The notes below the pieces were generated by a model. The model was given only the letters and a program-made list of their open reading frames with translations, was not told the origin of the DNA and did no database searches. A program made the position numbers and the translations under genes. This document shows positions 43,631 to 51,963 of a DNA stretch of 64,000 nucleotides, in pieces (position 1 is the stretch's first letter; each line of letters begins with the position of its first letter). Origin of the DNA: Burkholderia diffusa (lineage in GTDB: Bacteria; Pseudomonadota; Gammaproteobacteria; Burkholderiales; Burkholderiaceae); the NCBI RefSeq assembly GCF_902499115.1, contig NZ_CABVPN010000025.1, positions 61,605 to 125,604 on the forward strand. Reading direction: 5' to 3'.

Positions 43631-45388
43631 ATGGACGTCGGATTCTTCAATCCGAACCGGACCGCCAACGCGTCCGCGTGGCGCGTTCTGCCGAACCGGT
43701 GGGACTTCATCGCGTTCCCGCTGATCATCTGCCTGATCGCGATGGCGGTCGTCGGCTTTCATGAAACGATGGCGCCGATCGGGACCCTTCAGACCCAGAA
43801 GATCTCGCTCGATCCGTCGAACCTGCCCGAATACGCGTTGCGCACCACGCTGCGGATGCTCGCCGCGATGGTCGCGTCGCTCGCGTTCACGCTGATCTAC
43901 GGCACGCTCGCCGCGAAAAGCCGCCGCGCCGGCATGGTGCTGATCCCGATCCTCGACATCCTGCAGTCGGTGCCGGTGCTCGGCTTCATCTCGTTTACGG
44001 TGACGTTCTTCCTCGCGCTGTTCCCGAGCCGCGTGCTCGGCGCCGAACTGGCCGCGATCTTCGCGATCTTCACGAGCCAGGCGTGGAACATGACGTTCAG
44101 CTTCTACCAGTCGCTGCGCACGGTGCCGCGCGATCTGGACGAAGTGTCGCGCGGCTTCCACCTGACGTCGTGGCAGCGCTTCTGGAAGCTCGAGGTGCCG
44201 TTCTCGATGCCGGGACTGATCTGGAACATGATGATGTCGATGTCGGGTGGCTGGTTCTTCGTCGTCGCGTCGGAGGCGATCACCGTCGGCAACCAGACCA
44301 TCACGCTGCCCGGGATCGGCGCGTATCTTGCCCAGGCGATCTCGGACAAGAACCTCGGTGCGATCGGCTGGGTGATCCTGACGATGACGGTGGTGATCCT
44401 GGCCTATGACCAGTTCCTGTTCCGCCCGCTGATCGCGTGGGCCGACAAGTTCCGGATGGAGAACACCGCGTCGGGCGACGCACCGCAATCCTGGCTGCTC
44501 GACCTCGTGCGCCGTACGCGCCTGATCCATCAGCTGCTCGTGCCGGCCGGCTGGTTCTTCGCGAAGGCCGCGCGGATTCCGCTGCGTCTGCCGCTGTCGG
44601 GCGCGATGCGCTTCACGCTGCCCAAAGTCGAGAAGAAGGCGTCGCGCACGGTCGACATCGCGTGGGCGGTGTTCTTGCTGCTCGGCACGGCCTATATCGT
44701 GTGGCGTGTCGTCAGCTTCGTGTCGACCGGCGTGACGATGGCCGAAGTCGGCCACGTGATCATGCTCGGGCTCATCACACTGCTGCGCGTGGTCGTGCTG
44801 ATTTCGATCGCGTCCGTGATCTGGGTACCTGTCGGCGTGTGGGTCGGGCTGCGCCCGAAACTCGCCGAGAAGCTGCAGCCGCTCGCGCAGTTCCTCGCCG
44901 CGTTCCCGGCGAACCTGCTGTTCCCGGTGTTCGTGATCGTGATCGCGCGCTTCCATCTGAACGCCGATATCTGGCTGTCGCCGCTGATCGTGCTCGGCAC
45001 GCAGTGGTATATCCTGTTCAACGTCATCGCGGGCGCGACGTCCTATCCGAACGACTATCGCGAAGCCGCGACGAACTTCCGGATCCGCGGCTGGCAGTGG
45101 TGGCGCCAGGCGATCCTGCCCGGCATCTTTCCGTATTACGTGACCGGCGCGATCACCGCATCGGGCGGCGCGTGGAACGCGAGCATCGTGTCGGAAGCGG
45201 TGCAGTGGGGCACGACCAGGATCGAGGCGCACGGCCTCGGCGCATATATCGCGCAGACCACCGCCGCCGGCGACTTTCCGAAGATCATTCTGGGCATCGC
45301 CGTGATGTCACTGTTCGTTACCCTGTTCAACCGCCTGCTGTGGCGCCCGCTGTATGCCTTCGCCGAAGCGAAGCTGCGGCTCGACTGA
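43631..45388 (+). CDS. Double-domain ABC transporter permease (nitrate/sulfonate/taurine type)
   Basis: 585 residues with two BPD_transp_1 permease units in one chain (about 70-280 and 350-580), so one gene supplies both transmembrane halves. EAA-type loops are DLDEVSRGFHLTSWQRFWKL in the first half and YREAATNFRIRGWQWWRQA in the second. GGGGAGGG precedes the ATG. The ATPase gene follows after 22 bp. No periplasmic binding protein is adjacent, so the substrate is open; the family handles nitrate, sulfonates, taurine or bicarbonate. Confidence 0.9.
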   Translation: MDVGFFNPNRTANASAWRVLPNRWDFIAFPLIICLIAMAVVGFHETMAPIGTLQTQKISLDPSNLPEYALRTTLRMLAAMVASLAFTLIYGTLAAKSRRAGMVLIPILDILQSVPVLGFISFTVTFFLALFPSRVLGAELAAIFAIFTSQAWNMTFSFYQSLRTVPRDLDEVSRGFHLTSWQRFWKLEVPFSMPGLIWNMMMSMSGGWFFVVASEAITVGNQTITLPGIGAYLAQAISDKNLGAIGWVILTMTVVILAYDQFLFRPLIAWADKFRMENTASGDAPQSWLLDLVRRTRLIHQLLVPAGWFFAKAARIPLRLPLSGAMRFTLPKVEKKASRTVDIAWAVFLLLGTAYIVWRVVSFVSTGVTMAEVGHVIMLGLITLLRVVVLISIASVIWVPVGVWVGLRPKLAEKLQPLAQFLAAFPANLLFPVFVIVIARFHLNADIWLSPLIVLGTQWYILFNVIAGATSYPNDYREAATNFRIRGWQWWRQAILPGIFPYYVTGAITASGGAWNASIVSEAVQWGTTRIEAHGLGAYIAQTTAAGDFPKIILGIAVMSLFVTLFNRLLWRPLYAFAEAKLRLD

Positions 45389-45410
45389 GACCGATTGAGA
45401 GCGAAACGCG

Positions 45411-46748
45411 ATGCACAATCCGAATGCCATAAACGCCCCCGTCCAGACGTCCCAGCCGCCGCGCCTCGGTGAGGAAATCCTGCGTGTGGATCACGTCTGC
45501 CGCGGCTTCAACAAGACGCAGGGCGAACTGCTCGTGCTCGACGACGCGAACCTGTCGCTGCGTGAAGGCGAGATCGTCGGGCTGCTCGGCCGTTCGGGCT
45601 CGGGCAAGTCCACGCTGCTGCGGATCATCGCGGGGCTGATCGAGCCGACCGGCGGTGAAGTGACCTACCTCGGCAAGCCGCTGACCGGCCCGGCCGAAGG
45701 CGTCGCGATGGTGTTCCAGACCTTCGCGCTGTTTCCGTGGCTCACCGTGCTGCAGAACGTGGAAGCCGGGCTGGAAGCGCTCGGCGTCGGCGCACGCGAG
45801 CGGCGCGAACGCGCGCTCGCCGCGATCGACCTGATCGGTCTCGACGGCTTCGAGAACGCCTACCCGCGTGAGCTGTCGGGCGGCATGCGTCAGCGCGTGG
45901 GCTTCGCGCGTGCGCTCGTGGTCGACCCGACGATCCTGCTGATGGACGAGCCGTTCTCGGCGCTCGACGTGCTGACGGCCGAAACGCTGCGTACCGACCT
46001 GCTCGACCTGTGGACGCAAGGCCGGATGCCGATTAAGTCGGTGCTGATCGTCACGCACAACATCGAGGAAGCGGTGTTCATGTGCGACCGGATCCTCGTG
46101 CTGTCGTCGAACCCGGGTCGCGTGATCGCCGAGATCAAGGTGCCGTTCAAGCATCCGCGCAACCGCCTCGACCCGGCTTTCCGCAAGCTCGTCGACGACA
46201 TCTACGCGAAGATGACCGCGCGCCAGACCGGCGAGGCGACGAAGAAGGGGCTCGAGCTCGGCAGCTGGCTGCCGCAGGTGTCGACCAACCTGATGGCCGG
46301 CCTGATCGAGACGCTCGCGATGGCGCCGTACCACGGCCGCGCCGACATGCCGGAAATCGCACGTACGCTGCATCTGGAGGTCGACGACCTGTTCCCGATC
46401 GCTGAAGTGCTGCAGTACCTCGGCTTCGCCGACGTGCGGGAAGGGGACGTGTTCCTGACGCCGCCGGGGCGCGTGTTCGCGGAATTCGGCACGCAGGAGC
46501 GCAAGCTGATGTTCGCGGATCATCTGCTGAAGCACGTGCCGCTCGCCGCGCGGATCAAGAAGGTGTTGAACGAGCGCCCCGGCCATCGCGCGCCGCGCGT
46601 GCGTTTCGAGCAGGAGCTGGAGGATTTCCTGTCGGACGGCGCGGCCGAGGAAACCCTCGACGCGGTGATCGACTGGGGCCGTTACGGCGAGATCTTCTCG
46701 TACAACGACCAGACCGAAATCTTCAGTCTCGAGGACGTCGAGTCCTGA
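45411..46748 (+). CDS. ABC transporter ATP-binding protein with C-terminal AAA-associated domain
   Basis: 445 residues. The ATPase half resembles SsuB/TauB/NrtD: Walker A GRSGSGKST, Q-loop VFQTFALFPWL, signature LSGGMRQRVGFARAL and Walker B ILLMDEPFSALD. An extra domain of about 160 residues follows (from about 275, TNLMAGLIETLAMAP to the end), of the type called AAA-associated C-terminal (PF09821). Such a domain is expected to be regulatory. It is co-transcribed with the double permease. Confidence 0.9.
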   Translation: MHNPNAINAPVQTSQPPRLGEEILRVDHVCRGFNKTQGELLVLDDANLSLREGEIVGLLGRSGSGKSTLLRIIAGLIEPTGGEVTYLGKPLTGPAEGVAMVFQTFALFPWLTVLQNVEAGLEALGVGARERRERALAAIDLIGLDGFENAYPRELSGGMRQRVGFARALVVDPTILLMDEPFSALDVLTAETLRTDLLDLWTQGRMPIKSVLIVTHNIEEAVFMCDRILVLSSNPGRVIAEIKVPFKHPRNRLDPAFRKLVDDIYAKMTARQTGEATKKGLELGSWLPQVSTNLMAGLIETLAMAPYHGRADMPEIARTLHLEVDDLFPIAEVLQYLGFADVREGDVFLTPPGRVFAEFGTQERKLMFADHLLKHVPLAARIKKVLNERPGHRAPRVRFEQELEDFLSDGAAEETLDAVIDWGRYGEIFSYNDQTEIFSLEDVES

Positions 46749-47130
46749 TGCGGGCGGGGCGATTCCGGTGCATCCACCGGAATCGTCCGGATGCTCGCTG
46801 CGGCGGGATTCGGCCGCAGCGGGCCAAGAGCCTGCGGCTCGATCCTGGCGTCCGCAACGGGCGCCGGGTCATGGATCACCTGATTGTCGGATCGTGGCCC
46901 TGCGGGGGCGCTGCGGATGGCGTTCGCCGAGGATTCGCGCGCCCGGTTTCACTCTTCGACGGCAACGCTTCGTTCACTTCCGACGCCGTCCTTCCCTTCA
47001 CCACGCGTTGAATGCCTGCCGCATCGGTGCGGCGCGCGATCGCACCCGTCCACCAGCAATAAGTATCGGGGATCGATCTGCTGATCGATCGGACTGCTTT
47101 CGGCGCTGAATATCGAATGCTGACAAGTGG
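46749..47130. other. Intergenic region before the T6SS island; stem-loop after the ABC operon
   Basis: CGATTCCGGTG, CATC, CACCGGAATCG (46760-46785) forms a perfect 11-bp stem just after the ATPase stop; without a T run it may be a Rho-dependent or processing end. No gene is supported in the rest. The base composition becomes more AT-rich from about 47040 toward the vgrG promoter. Confidence 0.55.
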
Positions 47131-47159
47131 TTATGAATTTCCCTACAGTTTGATATATT
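47131..47159 (+). promoter_or_regulatory. Sigma-70-like promoter candidate for the vgrG operon
   Basis: TTATGA (47131-47136) and TATATT (47154-47159) are separated by exactly 17 bases in an AT-rich patch that stands out in this GC-rich genome. The expected transcription start is near 47166, at the foot of a hairpin. Confidence 0.55.
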
Positions 47160-47163
47160 TGGC

Positions 47164-47196
47164 GCCACCAAGGCGGCTGAGAGCGCCTTGGTGGTG
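47164..47196 (+). promoter_or_regulatory. Strong hairpin at the predicted 5' end of the vgrG transcript
   Basis: CCACCAAGGCG and CGCCTTGGTGG form a perfect 11-bp stem with a loop of about 8 bases. It lies directly downstream of the candidate promoter and about 55 bp before the vgrG start. No T run follows, so it is not an ordinary terminator. A 5' stem of this kind could protect the mRNA or act in post-transcriptional control. Confidence 0.6.
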
Positions 47197-47250
47197 CGAT
47201 GGCGACCGGATTGCGGCGGGTTCGCCCGACAAAAAAGAACGAGGTTAACG

Positions 47251-50250
47251 ATGAGTTTCGCAGCAAACGGAAACCCCGACGGGATGGGAGGGGGCGGTGC
47301 GGCTTTGGTCGGCGGTTTGAGCAACCTGGGTTCGCTTGCCGGCATGGCAGGCCAACTGGGGGCGCTGACCGGCATGCCAGGCGCGGGGCTGCTGGGCGGT
47401 GCCGCGAGCGCGGTGCAACTGGCGCAAACCGGCTTGTCGCTGATGGGTAAGGCCCCGGAGTCGATCGCCGAGGCCATCAACAGCCTGACGGGTGCGCTTC
47501 CGCGCCTGACCCAGGACAATCGCTTCATCACGATCGAAACGCCACTCGGCCCGGACGTGCTGCTGGTCAGCGCGGCGATCATCGACGAACACGTCAATCA
47601 GTTAACCGAAACACATCTCGACCTGCTTTCCCATCGCAACAATATCGAACCGCAGGAAATCGTCGGGCAGCGGGTCAAGATCACGCTCGAGCCCCAGAGC
47701 CGCCATTTCAGTCTGACGCGGGTCGTGACGTCGGCGGCGGATACCGAGACGAAGCGATATTTCGACGGTTACGTTGCGTCGTTCGGCCGCGTCGGGAAAT
47801 CGGGTTCGGTGACCCGCTACGAAATGTCGGTCGTGCCGTGGCTCTGGTTTCTCACCCGCTCGACCGATTGCCGAATCTTCCAGAACCAGACGCCGCAGGA
47901 CATCCTGAGCGACATTTTCCGCGAGATGGGTTTTTCGGATTTCGAGTTCGCGATGCAGGGCGAACGTCCGAAGCTCGAATACATCGTCATGTACGACGAG
48001 TCGTACTACAGTTTCTGCTCGCGCCTAATGGAGCAGGAAGGGCTGATCTGGACGATCCGTTACGAAAAGGACAAGCACATCCTCGTGATCGGCGACACCA
48101 ACGCGGTGTTCCAGCCGATTCCGAACCTGAAGACCATTCCGTACGAAGCCAACAGCGCGGCCAGCGAGCAGAACGGCATCGATCGATGGGACGAGGCATT
48201 CAGTTTCCGGGTCGGCAAGATCACGTACCGGGATTTCAACTACAACCAGCCGTCGTCGCAACTGATGCACGTCGAGGTGCCGACCGTCAATCTGAAGCAC
48301 CCGAACATCCAGACGACGGAGCGTTACCAGTTCCATTCGCTGTATGACCACGGCGACGACGGGCAGCGTTACGCGTGCTACGCGATGGAAGCGGAAGAAG
48401 CGCTCGCGCATCGTTTCAACGGCGCCGGTCATGCGCACGGGATGACGACGAGCGGGCGCTTCACGCTGGTCAATCACGGCACGTCCGCCTACAACAACAA
48501 GGATTTCGTGATTCTTCGCGTTCGTCACCAGGTCGCGAACGACTATACCCAGCAGACCTCCAAACTGCCGTACCACAACACGTTTACGTGCCTGCCGATC
48601 GACATTCCGTTCAGGCCGGAGCGGCGTACGCCCAAGCCACACATGCAGGGCACGCAATCCGCGATCGTGGTCGGGCCGAAGGGCGAGGAAATTCACACCG
48701 ACGGCAGCCGGGTCAAGCTCCATTTCCTGTGGGACCGGCGCGGCAAGCTCGACGGTTCCGATTCGATGTGGGTGCGCGTATCGCAACCATGGGCAGGCAA
48801 GGGATGGGGTGGCTCGGCGATTCCGCGGATCGGCCAGGAGGTGCTCGTCTCGTTCAATCAGGGCGATCCGGACAACCCCATCGTCGTCGGCCGTGTGTTC
48901 AACGGCGATTCGGGCAACCCGTATCACGGCAGCGGCGGCCAAACGATGGGGATGCGCAGTCAGACGCACAAGGGCGAGGGCTTCAACGAACTGCGATTCT
49001 CGGACGTGAATGGCGCCCAGGAGGTTTTTCTGCATGCGCAGAAGGACATGAAGACGATCGTCAAGGACAGCGAGTCTCACACGGTCGAATCCGGTGCGCG
49101 GAACGTGTCGGTGCTCAGAGGCGACGAGAGCAAGCATGTCGCAGAAGGCAGCCTGTCGGAAAAGATCGCGAAAGCGCGCTTCACGACGGCCAACACCGTT
49201 GGCGTGCAAGCGCTGGCTGGCGACGCCGGACCCGGCAAGCAGAGCTATCAGGCGACGGACGAGATCGAGCATCGGGTCGGCGCGAGCATCGTGACGCTGA
49301 AGCCGGACAGCATCAAGTTGTCCCACGGCGCATCGAGCATCCTGATCAATCAGAGCGGCATTTTCCTCGATGGTCCGGTGATCCACCTGAACCAGGGGCT
49401 TTTCGTCACGCCCGAGCAGGCGATGGCGATCGAGTGGGCGAATCAGCAGGCCGTCATCGCCGCGGGTCTCGCGTCTGCCGATCCGAAGGTGCAGGCCGCG
49501 GCACGCAAGCTTCAGGCGACGGTGAAGGCGCAGCAACTGGCCAAGCTGGCGGAAGCGGTGTACACGCCGGGGACGGCGCCGCCGGGATGGAAGAACGTGT
49601 CGAACGATCCGGAAGCGCTGAAGAAGTTCGGCATGCGGCCGCAAGATCTGAAGATCCCCGGCAGCAATTTCGGCGCGCAGGTCTACGCACCCGATCCCGC
49701 GGTGTTCGGTGACAGCATGAAGCCGACGCTGGCATTCAAGGGCACGCAGCCGACGGTCAAGGAGGACTGGTCGAACAACCTCAGCCAGGGGCTGGGCGAC
49801 AATTCGCCGTACTACGATCGCGCCGTGACCCTCGGCAAGAAGATCTACGGCTCCGGTAATGCGGGCGGCCTCGACCTCACCGGCCATTCGCTCGGCGGCG
49901 GGTTGGCGTCGGCTGCATCGCAGGCCAGCGGCGCCGGCGCGACCACCTTCAACGCGGCAGGCCTCAATCCTGAAACGTTGCCGCTGTACGGAGCCACGCC
50001 GCGGGCGTCGTCGATCACGAACTATCGCGTCGACGGCGACATCCTGACGGGCTCGCAGGAAGGCGGGCTCGGCCCGATCAGCGATGTGACGTCCCACCTG
50101 ATGCCCAAGGCCGTCGGCGAGCAGATCACCATTCCGGGCACCAGCGTGACGACGGTCCAGCGGCACATGATGGGGCAGGTGACGAGCGGATTGAATACGA
50201 CCGTCGCGGAGCAGCAATCGTCGCTGCTCGGTCAACTTCAGGGACATTGA
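47251..50250 (+). CDS. VgrG spike protein with C-terminal lipase effector domain
   Basis: T6SS spike of 999 residues delivered into target cells. Residues 1-80 are a Gly/Ala-rich hydrophobic extension (for example GGLSNLGSLAGMAGQLGAL) not usual for VgrG. The VgrG core follows (about 85-600; LTQDNRFITIETPLGPDVLL, the gp5-like OB region near WAGKGWGGSAIPRIGQEVLV), then a beta-rich DUF2345-like segment (to about 735). The last 210 residues are an alpha/beta-hydrolase of the lipase-3/DUF2974 type, with LTGHSLGGGLA (nucleophile S880) and acid candidates D928/D930. A phospholipase attack on target membranes is the likely activity. The stop overlaps the next ATG. Confidence 0.9.
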   Translation: MSFAANGNPDGMGGGGAALVGGLSNLGSLAGMAGQLGALTGMPGAGLLGGAASAVQLAQTGLSLMGKAPESIAEAINSLTGALPRLTQDNRFITIETPLGPDVLLVSAAIIDEHVNQLTETHLDLLSHRNNIEPQEIVGQRVKITLEPQSRHFSLTRVVTSAADTETKRYFDGYVASFGRVGKSGSVTRYEMSVVPWLWFLTRSTDCRIFQNQTPQDILSDIFREMGFSDFEFAMQGERPKLEYIVMYDESYYSFCSRLMEQEGLIWTIRYEKDKHILVIGDTNAVFQPIPNLKTIPYEANSAASEQNGIDRWDEAFSFRVGKITYRDFNYNQPSSQLMHVEVPTVNLKHPNIQTTERYQFHSLYDHGDDGQRYACYAMEAEEALAHRFNGAGHAHGMTTSGRFTLVNHGTSAYNNKDFVILRVRHQVANDYTQQTSKLPYHNTFTCLPIDIPFRPERRTPKPHMQGTQSAIVVGPKGEEIHTDGSRVKLHFLWDRRGKLDGSDSMWVRVSQPWAGKGWGGSAIPRIGQEVLVSFNQGDPDNPIVVGRVFNGDSGNPYHGSGGQTMGMRSQTHKGEGFNELRFSDVNGAQEVFLHAQKDMKTIVKDSESHTVESGARNVSVLRGDESKHVAEGSLSEKIAKARFTTANTVGVQALAGDAGPGKQSYQATDEIEHRVGASIVTLKPDSIKLSHGASSILINQSGIFLDGPVIHLNQGLFVTPEQAMAIEWANQQAVIAAGLASADPKVQAAARKLQATVKAQQLAKLAEAVYTPGTAPPGWKNVSNDPEALKKFGMRPQDLKIPGSNFGAQVYAPDPAVFGDSMKPTLAFKGTQPTVKEDWSNNLSQGLGDNSPYYDRAVTLGKKIYGSGNAGGLDLTGHSLGGGLASAASQASGAGATTFNAAGLNPETLPLYGATPRASSITNYRVDGDILTGSQEGGLGPISDVTSHLMPKAVGEQITIPGTSVTTVQRHMMGQVTSGLNTTVAEQQSSLLGQLQGH

Positions 50251-51032
50251 TGAAATACAGCAAGGTCATCGCCGCGGGCGCGGTTGTCGCGGTAATCGGT
50301 TTGTCGTCGCCGTTCTGGTGGCCGACTCAAGCACAGGAAACAAAAATGGCAGACTTCAAACGTTACCCGCCCGAAGATTTTTTCACGGGACAGCCGCTCG
50401 AGCTGGCGCGTGCCATTCGCGACGGGAATCTGGAGCAGGTCAAGGCGCTCGCGCCGCATACCGATCTCGCTGCCCTGGGCAACAGGAAGGCGAGCCTGTT
50501 GTCGTTCGCAGTGCAGGAAGCCGTGCCGGTGAAGACGGACGCCGCCAACGTGCGCCTTCAGATCGTCAGCGAACTGGTGCGGGACGGCGCGAAGCCCGAA
50601 CAACCGTTCGGCGAGAATGGCGCGAACGTTGCATATCTGGCCGCGCGGGCCGACACGCCGAACCTGCTCAAAGCGTTGCTCGCCGGCGGCATGAATCCGG
50701 ATCTCAAGTACGACGGCGATACGCCGCTGCTCTTCGCGACCTGCAAGGACACGCTGTTGCCGCAAATGCGCGTACTGGTCGAGCACAAGGCGAACGTCAA
50801 TGTGCGGGATTCGATGAAAGAAACCGCGCTTTTTGAAGCGACGCGCCTGCGGCAATGGGACGTCGTCGATTATCTGCTCGCGCACGGCGCCGATCCGTCG
50901 GTGAAGAACGACAACGGTCTCGCGTACGCGAAGGTCCTCGGCGACGAACTGCAACAGACGCCGAAAGGTTCGCCGCAGCAGGGCCGCATCGAAGCCATTC
51001 ACAAGCGTCTGGTCGCGGCTGGCGTGCGGTAA
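50250..51032 (+). CDS. Exported ankyrin-repeat protein, candidate immunity to the VgrG lipase
   Basis: 260 residues. An N-terminal signal sequence (about 1-30, KVIAAGAVVAVIGLSSPFWW) suggests periplasmic location. Ankyrin-like repeats follow, the clearest being NVAYLAARADTPNLLKALLA, ETALFEATRLRQWDVVDYLL and AHGADPSVKNDNGLAYAKV. Its ATG overlaps the vgrG stop by one base. Immunity proteins of T6SS lipases act in the periplasm and are encoded right beside the effector, so this role fits position and export; it is inference. Confidence 0.82.
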   Translation: MKYSKVIAAGAVVAVIGLSSPFWWPTQAQETKMADFKRYPPEDFFTGQPLELARAIRDGNLEQVKALAPHTDLAALGNRKASLLSFAVQEAVPVKTDAANVRLQIVSELVRDGAKPEQPFGENGANVAYLAARADTPNLLKALLAGGMNPDLKYDGDTPLLFATCKDTLLPQMRVLVEHKANVNVRDSMKETALFEATRLRQWDVVDYLLAHGADPSVKNDNGLAYAKVLGDELQQTPKGSPQQGRIEAIHKRLVAAGVR

Positions 51033-51129
51033 CGTCGCCCCGTGACGGTTGCGCCGGCTGCGGCCGTGCAGCCGGCGAACAGTGTCAATCCGGCACCGGC
51101 CCCGACGGGCCGGCCGAACCGAGAAGAGC

Positions 51130-51951
51130 ATGTCCGAATATCAGATGAACGATGCCGTCATTCAGTTGCCGGCGCACTTCAAAGACAAGACGATTCACCT
51201 GTTTACGGTCGATGAAACGGGTAGCGGTAGTAGCGGATTCACTTTCGTGGTTTCGCGCGCGCCGATGGAGCCGGACGACACGGTCGATACGTTCGTGACG
51301 CGGCTGGTCTCGGAGATGCGCAAGTCGCTGCCGCGTTTCGAATTGAAGCATCTGGAAAACCGGGAAATCGACGGCGAAACCGCCCGTGAAATCGATTATC
51401 GCTGGGTGTCGGAAGGTGCACCGCTGCATCAGCGCCAGACGGTCGTGATGTCGCCGAGGGCCGGGCGCGAACGCGTGGCGATCAGTTTCATCGGCACTTG
51501 TCCGAAGTCGTTTACCGACGACAAGAGCAAGGAATACAAGAACCTGCTCGCGAGTGTCGTGCTGGCCCGGCCCGATCGGGCGGCCTTCGTGCCGATCGCG
51601 CTCGGCCAGGACGAGGCCGGCATCGTGTTCGTGCTGCACGAGCCGAGCGCGACGCTGTACGTGCTCACGGGCATGGCCGAACTGTACCGGCACGACGTCA
51701 CGGAAATGTTCGACGACACTGCATTCTTCGGCTCGGGTGGCGAACCGCTGGTGCTGCAGCCGGCCCCGGACGGGCAATCGGCGTGGCGCGCGAAGGACGG
51801 CCGTCAATTCGCGCTGTGGACGGTGGATTTGCGCGAGCACGCATCGCTGAGCGATCGACTTGGCGGTGTGACGGCGGTGAAGGGCATGACCGGCATGCAG
51901 AGCGTCGAGGCCGTGCGTGCTTATCTGACCGCGGTTGCGAACGCGGGCTGA
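51130..51951 (+). CDS. Eag-type T6SS chaperone (DUF1795/DcrB-like)
   Basis: 273 residues. The N-terminal 140 residues match the DcrB-like DUF1795 fold of effector-associated Eag proteins: YQMNDAVIQLPAHFKDKTIH, then MEPDDTVDTFVTRLVSEM, and EIDYRWVSEGAPLHQRQTVV. Typical Eag proteins are near 145 residues; the second half here (from about 155, FVPIALGQDEAGIVFVLHEP) is extra and its role is unknown. Eag chaperones bind the membrane helices of prePAAR effectors before secretion, and the gene stands 12 bp before exactly such an effector. Confidence 0.85.
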   Translation: MSEYQMNDAVIQLPAHFKDKTIHLFTVDETGSGSSGFTFVVSRAPMEPDDTVDTFVTRLVSEMRKSLPRFELKHLENREIDGETAREIDYRWVSEGAPLHQRQTVVMSPRAGRERVAISFIGTCPKSFTDDKSKEYKNLLASVVLARPDRAAFVPIALGQDEAGIVFVLHEPSATLYVLTGMAELYRHDVTEMFDDTAFFGSGGEPLVLQPAPDGQSAWRAKDGRQFALWTVDLREHASLSDRLGGVTAVKGMTGMQSVEAVRAYLTAVANAG

Positions 51952-51963
51952 CGGGGAGCGGGC

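Noticed and set aside
43583..45232. A 549-codon frame antisense to the double permease
   Set aside because: The His/Arg/Asp-rich translation is the typical antisense image of a membrane protein gene.
48025..50247. A 740-codon frame antisense to vgrG
   Set aside because: It has no ribosome site or domain and is explained as a shadow of the vgrG coding frame.
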